From Burkholderiales bacterium (GTDB lineage Bacteria > Pseudomonadota > Gammaproteobacteria > Burkholderiales > Burkholderiaceae_C): DNA of 64,000 nt. The position numbers and the translations under genes are program-made. The stretch's first letter is position 1, and each line of letters begins with the position of its first letter. The stretch covers positions 1 to 64,000 of the forward strand of contig JAGWXI010000004.1 in assembly GCA_018969975.1 (NCBI GenBank). The letters run 5' to 3'. This document shows positions 60,325 to 64,000 of this stretch, piece by piece. A model generated the notes under the pieces. That model was not told where the DNA came from and did no database searches. It was given only the letters and a program-made list of their open reading frames with translations.

Positions 60325-60980
60325 TGGATAACCACACGCCTCAAATCAATGGCGCCTTGTTACGTATGCGCCGAGAAGAGTTGGGGTGGGCTCTGACAGA
60401 TCTTGCCACCCGCGCTTGCTTATCCCATAAACAAGTCAAGCAAATTGAAGAAGGTGGAACCAGTTCTTTCTACAGCGAGACAGTCAAAGCAACTGCCGCA
60501 AAAAAAATAGGCGGTATCCTGGGATTGCCCGAACAGTCTGTGTTTGTAGTCAACGAGACAGAAATTACGGCTGAAGAATCCGTCGGACAAGATGTCACCC
60601 ACCACGACCCCCTAGACACTGCGCCGTCAGAGCACTCAGAAACAGTAAGTCAACTACCGCTTGAAACATCGGTGATTCAAAAATCCACCAACTCAGCGTT
60701 AGACAGCGAAGAAAAGCCCAAGTCCAAAAACTCTTTTTGGTTCATCATTGCTTTGTTTGTGGCGGCTTTGGGCTTGGCTGCTGTCATGCAAAAACCTGCA
60801 CCCGTTCCACCCGTAGAGCCTGCGCCCCCTCTGCAAGTGTTGCCACCAGAGCAACCCGAACCCGCAGCATCAGCGCCTGTTGCTGCTGCTTCAGCCGTTG
60901 TAACTGGCGCACCCGTGGTTGCTCCTGCCCCACCCGTGGTTGCTCCTGCCCCAGTGCCTTCTGCTAGCAAGCCACAGTAA
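60324..60980 (+). CDS. RodZ-like helix-turn-helix membrane protein
   Basis: A 218-residue protein. Residues 8-75 form a RodZ-type HTH (RREELGWALTDLATRACLSH with KQIEEG). After an acidic linker comes one membrane helix (about 137-156, FWFIIALFVAALGLAAVM). The C-terminal ~55 residues are rich in Pro, Ala and Val and end with a duplicated PVVAPAP unit. It lacks the folded periplasmic beta domain of full RodZ, so it is a short variant. It starts on the last base of the bactofilin stop. A link between filament and cell envelope is inferred. Confidence 0.78.
   Translation: MDNHTPQINGALLRMRREELGWALTDLATRACLSHKQVKQIEEGGTSSFYSETVKATAAKKIGGILGLPEQSVFVVNETEITAEESVGQDVTHHDPLDTAPSEHSETVSQLPLETSVIQKSTNSALDSEEKPKSKNSFWFIIALFVAALGLAAVMQKPAPVPPVEPAPPLQVLPPEQPEPAASAPVAAASAVVTGAPVVAPAPPVVAPAPVPSASKPQ
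60910..60951 (+). repeat. Perfect 21-bp tandem duplication
   Basis: Two identical 21-base units (60910-60930 and 60931-60951) lie head to tail in the tail of the RodZ-like gene. Each begins CACCCGTGG and encodes PVVAPAP in frame. It looks like a recent slippage event that lengthens the Pro/Ala-rich periplasmic tail by seven residues. Confidence 0.85.
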
Positions 60981-60991
60981 TAGTTGCTTTT

Positions 60992-62107
60992 TTAGACACC
61001 ACCGCGAGATATTGCTTCACTTCGGCTATTTGCTAGTGCTTGGGTATCCGGCGCACCCAAGGGCCAACCTGCAAGGTGCATTGAAGCAATCGCGTGCATG
61101 GCCTCAATCCAAACTGGGTTGTCGTTGAGACATGGAATGTATTGAAACTCTTCGCCGCCAGCATGCATAAAGGCTTCTTGCGCTTCTTGTGCAATCTCTT
61201 CCAAGGTTTCTAGACAATCACTGGTAAAGCCGGGGCAGATCAAATCAAGCTTTTTCAAGCCCTGTTCTGCTAGGGAGATCAAGGTGGGTTCGGTGTAGGG
61301 CTCGAGCCATTTTGCTTTTCCAAAGCGCGATTGGAAGGTGACGATGTATTGCGATTTAGCTAGCCCTAAGGACTCGCCAAGCAAGCGCGCAGTTTTGTAG
61401 CACTCGCAGTGGTAAGGGTCGCCCAAATGCAAGGTGCGCTCAGGGACGCCATGAAAGCTCATCACCAAACGTTCGCCTTGACCGTGCTTTGCCCAATGCG
61501 CGCGCACTTGTTGCGCCAAAGCAGCTATGTAGGCGGGGTGGTCGTGGTAGTGGTTGATAAACCGAAACTCAGGCAACAAGCGGGTGCGTTGTCCCCATGT
61601 GTAGACCGCATCAAACACGCTGGCCGTGGTCGTGCCTGAATACTGCGGATAGGCAGGCATGACCAAGACGCGGGTAAAGCCCTCAGCCTTGAGGGCGTCG
61701 AGTTGTGAGGCCATCGACGGATTGCCGTAACGCATGGCATAGCGTACGCGGACCTGCTCTTGGCGCAGGGCAAAGGCTGCGTCAAGCGCTTGGGCTTGGC
61801 GTTCGGTCCAGACTTTGAGGGGTGAGCCTTCTGCCGTCCAAATACTGGCGTATTTCAGAGCCGATTTGGCTGGACGGATGCGCAAAATAATGCCGTGCAA
61901 GATCAGCATCCAGACCAAACGGGGGATTTCCACTACCCGGTGGTCGCTTAAAAACTCACCCAAATAGCGGCGCAAAGCGCTGGCAGTGGGGGCGTCTGGT
62001 GTTCCAAGATTGCAAAACAGCACAGCGGTGCGCGGGACTTGGCCGTGGCTAAAGGAGGGCTCTTGGGCGAAGGGAGATTGAAGCATGCGGTATTCTCGCT
62101 TAGACAT
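60992..62107 (-). CDS. hemH: Ferrochelatase HemH
   Basis: A 371-residue ferrochelatase, inserting Fe2+ into protoporphyrin IX to make heme. TAVLFCNLGTPDAPTASALR opens the fold, SFHGVPERTLHLGDPYHCEC carries the active-site histidine, and GFTSDCLETLEEI the conserved glutamates. The start may be the ATG at 62086 (MLQSPFAQ, 364 residues) rather than 62107, since the gene body of relatives begins nearby. It diverges from the HAD gene with starts overlapping or only about 20 bp apart. Confidence 0.92.
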   Translation of the reverse strand: MSKREYRMLQSPFAQEPSFSHGQVPRTAVLFCNLGTPDAPTASALRRYLGEFLSDHRVVEIPRLVWMLILHGIILRIRPAKSALKYASIWTAEGSPLKVWTERQAQALDAAFALRQEQVRVRYAMRYGNPSMASQLDALKAEGFTRVLVMPAYPQYSGTTTASVFDAVYTWGQRTRLLPEFRFINHYHDHPAYIAALAQQVRAHWAKHGQGERLVMSFHGVPERTLHLGDPYHCECYKTARLLGESLGLAKSQYIVTFQSRFGKAKWLEPYTEPTLISLAEQGLKKLDLICPGFTSDCLETLEEIAQEAQEAFMHAGGEEFQYIPCLNDNPVWIEAMHAIASMHLAGWPLGAPDTQALANSRSEAISRGGV

Positions 62108-62801
62108 GCCAACACTTTCTCCTATTCAAGCGATTACCTTAGACCTCGACAACACGCTGTGGCCCATCGCACCCACTATTGCCGGTGCCGAGCAAGATTT
62201 GCTGCGCTGGTTACTTGCCAATACCCCCAAAGCGGCCGAATTGACCCAGCAAGCTGATGTCAAACAAGCGATCCGCCAGCGCGTGGTCGCGCAACACGCT
62301 GCAAAAGCGCACGACTTGGGTTTTTTGCGGTGCGAGGTGATTCGTGAAACCCTACGCCAAGCGGGCGAAGACCCGCATCGCGCGGATGCGGCTTATGCCG
62401 TGTTCCATGCTGCAAGGCAGCGCGTCACGCTCTACGAGGGAGTGGAAAAAGCTTTGGCCCGCCTATCCGCCAAATTTCGTCTTGTTGCCATATCCAATGG
62501 CACAGCCGATGTGTTCGTAACACCAGCGGCGCCTTACTTTCATGCGGCATTCAAAGCGCACGAGGTAGGTGTTGCCAAGCCGGACGTCCAAATATTTCAA
62601 TTAGCCACCGCGCATTTGGCGCTAGAGGCCGATCAGGTTTTGCATGTGGGCGATGACGCCCTTGCCGACGCGTGGGGTGCACGCGAAGCGGGATTACAAG
62701 CGGTGTGGGTCAATCCCGATGGCCATCCTTGGATGCACGACTCGCCCGAGCCTTGGACAGTGCGCCACCTAGCCGAGGTGGCGGACCACTTGCTGGCCTG
62801 A
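62085..62801 (+). CDS. HAD-superfamily phosphatase (YigB-like)
   Basis: A 238-residue HAD hydrolase; an ATG at 62106 giving 231 residues is equally plausible and avoids overlap with hemH. Motif I is LDLDNTLW, motif II ISNGT, motif III the lysine in GVAKPD and motif IV GDDALAD. A helical cap sits between motifs I and II. YigB-type members dephosphorylate FMN or the riboflavin-pathway uracil phosphate. It converges on hpnE with a 33-bp overlap of the two 3' ends. Confidence 0.85.
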   Translation: MRYSRLDMPTLSPIQAITLDLDNTLWPIAPTIAGAEQDLLRWLLANTPKAAELTQQADVKQAIRQRVVAQHAAKAHDLGFLRCEVIRETLRQAGEDPHRADAAYAVFHAARQRVTLYEGVEKALARLSAKFRLVAISNGTADVFVTPAAPYFHAAFKAHEVGVAKPDVQIFQLATAHLALEADQVLHVGDDALADAWGAREAGLQAVWVNPDGHPWMHDSPEPWTVRHLAEVADHLLA

Positions 62802-64000
62802 GCGAACAGCGCCTTCTAAGGTTGCCGGGTAAGGCCCGCGCACATAGTCACCGCAGGCCAAGATCTGTGGGGCAACCCCTGCATCTGGCCTGGCGCTGGC
62901 ATGTTGGGGAGCTGCAAAGGTATTGGGCAAACACGCAAACGTGGCGCGTTTCTCAACAATGGTTTGGACAACGCTCAAGTGTTTGAGGCCTAGTTGTTCG
63001 GCCACTTGTTGTTGTACTTGCAGGGCAATGGGTTCGCGCTCACCTTCTGACGCACTGACTACCGCTGCGAGTAAGCCATGTTGTTGGCACAGCGCACTTC
63101 GGTCGAACGCAAATTGCGCTGGGGCTTGGGCGTGGGAGTGCAAGGCAACCATTGGCCTTGGCAAGCCGGTAAATCCCCCATCGTGGCACTGCAGATAGAC
63201 CGTAGCAATAGCGGTATGCACAAGCGCTTGGGCCTTGGCAGACCAAACAGGCGCAATACTTTGCGTCAGGCGTGCAGCTTCCCAAGCAGGGCAGGCGAGT
63301 ACCAAAGCGCGGTTTACGAACTTTGTGGATAGCCCTTCATCGGACTCTGTGAGCCAATGGGCTAAATCCTCCTGCGTAAATCGCTTTCCCAAATGCAGCT
63401 GTGCGCCTTGCAGGTGTAACCACTGCAAGCTGGCCTGTGGAAACAGCTTGCCCAAATCGGTCTTTGGAATAAGAAGGTCTGAAGAACCCGCTCCAGAGAA
63501 CATTGCGTCATGCAGCACCCGCAAGAAAACTGCTGCACTCGCACATTGCAAAGACGTATTGAGCGCAGACAGGCAGAGCGGTTCGATCAGCTCACATACC
63601 ACTTGGGGCGTGAGTTGTGACGCCGCACACAATTGGCTTACAGACCAAGTGGCATCACAAGTGAAGTTGGCAACTTGCCAGTGCCAGCAAGCACGCAACA
63701 AGCGCCATTTGTCTTGGGCGCTCCAGCCTTTGGCCAAGGCAACTCCCACCAAGAGCTTCCATGACGCCAACCCGCCCGCGGGCAACTTCAAGCCCAAGCC
63801 GTCAATAGTACGTAAATCCAAGGGCATGCGAAGCAAAACCTCATCTGGATTGATGCCTACCGTGCGCATCAACGCAAGGGTGTCTCGGTAAGCTCCCAAC
63901 AAAATATGTTGTCCGTTGTCCAGTGGCACGCCAGCAAAAGTTTGATCCAAACTGCGGGCGCGTCCACCGGCCTCGTGTGCGGCTTCAAACAACTCCACTT
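62769..64000 (-). CDS. hpnE: Hydroxysqualene dehydroxylase HpnE, C-terminal part (truncated by window)
   Basis: About 410 residues of a flavoprotein that continues past the right edge. The visible part starts after the FAD dinucleotide loop, at VELFEAAHEAGGRARS, followed by DNGQHILLGAY and, near the end, ILACGDYVRGPYPATLEGAV, the C-terminal FAD motif. HpnE reduces hydroxysqualene to squalene for hopanoid synthesis. The GTG at 63998 is an internal valine, not a start. hpnC and hpnD are expected just beyond the window. Confidence 0.88.
   Translation of the reverse strand, partial: VELFEAAHEAGGRARSLDQTFAGVPLDNGQHILLGAYRDTLALMRTVGINPDEVLLRMPLDLRTIDGLGLKLPAGGLASWKLLVGVALAKGWSAQDKWRLLRACWHWQVANFTCDATWSVSQLCAASQLTPQVVCELIEPLCLSALNTSLQCASAAVFLRVLHDAMFSGAGSSDLLIPKTDLGKLFPQASLQWLHLQGAQLHLGKRFTQEDLAHWLTESDEGLSTKFVNRALVLACPAWEAARLTQSIAPVWSAKAQALVHTAIATVYLQCHDGGFTGLPRPMVALHSHAQAPAQFAFDRSALCQQHGLLAAVVSASEGEREPIALQVQQQVAEQLGLKHLSVVQTIVEKRATFACLPNTFAAPQHASARPDAGVAPQILACGDYVRGPYPATLEGAVRSGQQVVRHLG

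Noticed and set aside
60958-60997. Possible terminator after the RodZ-like gene (AGCAA/TTGCT then T run)
   Set aside because: Only a five-base stem with a 13-base loop; too weak to call.

Overview
The window looks like chromosome of a betaproteobacterium of the order Burkholderiales, probably Comamonadaceae. This is inferred from gene content: orphan Bug/TctC receptors, Burkholderiales-type HpnE, HemH, FeoAB and Fur, a two-bactofilin morphogenesis block, and many ABC/TRAP uptake systems for carboxylates. No rRNA, tRNA, CRISPR array, insertion sequence, integrase or phage gene was seen. Base composition is uneven: hand-counted single lines give about 40-43% G+C around 9, 22 and 38 kb but 60% near 53 kb. 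No stretch above about 260 bases lacks a gene.

Layout. 0-5.4 kb: a Bug receptor fragment, a fumarylacetoacetate-hydrolase-fold enzyme, and a leftward four-gene operon (cupin, membrane-anchored spermidine-synthase-like protein, enolase-superfamily enzyme, D-aminoacylase-like amidohydrolase). 5.6-13.3 kb: a rightward six-gene operon for a two-subunit 2-oxoacid:ferredoxin oxidoreductase (KorAB) with its own flavin/iron-sulfur electron-transfer protein, a CBS protein, a 3-hydroxyacid dehydrogenase and an altronate-dehydratase-type enzyme. 13.3-21 kb: D-threonine-aldolase-type enzyme, DUF1330 protein, Cho-like nuclease, a TrhO-GST fusion, an M16 peptidase, and an enol-lactonase-like hydrolase. 21.3-26.9 kb: a complete Dpp/Opp-type ABC importer with its receptor gene convergent to the other four. 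27.0-42.8 kb: a TRAP transporter followed almost without gaps by a Liv-type ABC transporter and seven enzymes (LeuCD-like hydratase, hydantoinase B/A pair, isochorismatase-fold hydrolase, flavoprotein, isocitrate-lyase-family lyase).

42.8-46.1 kb: TauE-like permease, FeoB, FeoA and Fur, with two Fur-box-like inverted repeats between feoA and fur. 46.1-52.3 kb: a leftward threonate/erythronate-type catabolic operon (OtnI, OtnC, OtnK, LtnD) with a PrpD-family protein and a Bug receptor. 52.4-58.3 kb: a second Liv-type ABC transporter joined to a VanA-type Rieske oxygenase and a stand-alone [2Fe-2S] ferredoxin, closed by a likely terminator. 58.4-61.0 kb: bactofilin, M23 peptidase, bactofilin and a RodZ-like HTH membrane protein. 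61.0-64 kb: ferrochelatase, a HAD phosphatase and truncated hpnE.

The strongest candidate for something undescribed is the 29.9-42.8 kb operon. It encodes an importer plus a set of enzymes that could open a cyclic imide/lactam, hydrate an unsaturated diacid and split the product by a retro-aldol. The isochorismatase-fold member lacks the usual nucleophilic cysteine. No dedicated transcription factor is present for any of the catabolic operons; the only regulators seen are Fur and the RodZ-like protein.
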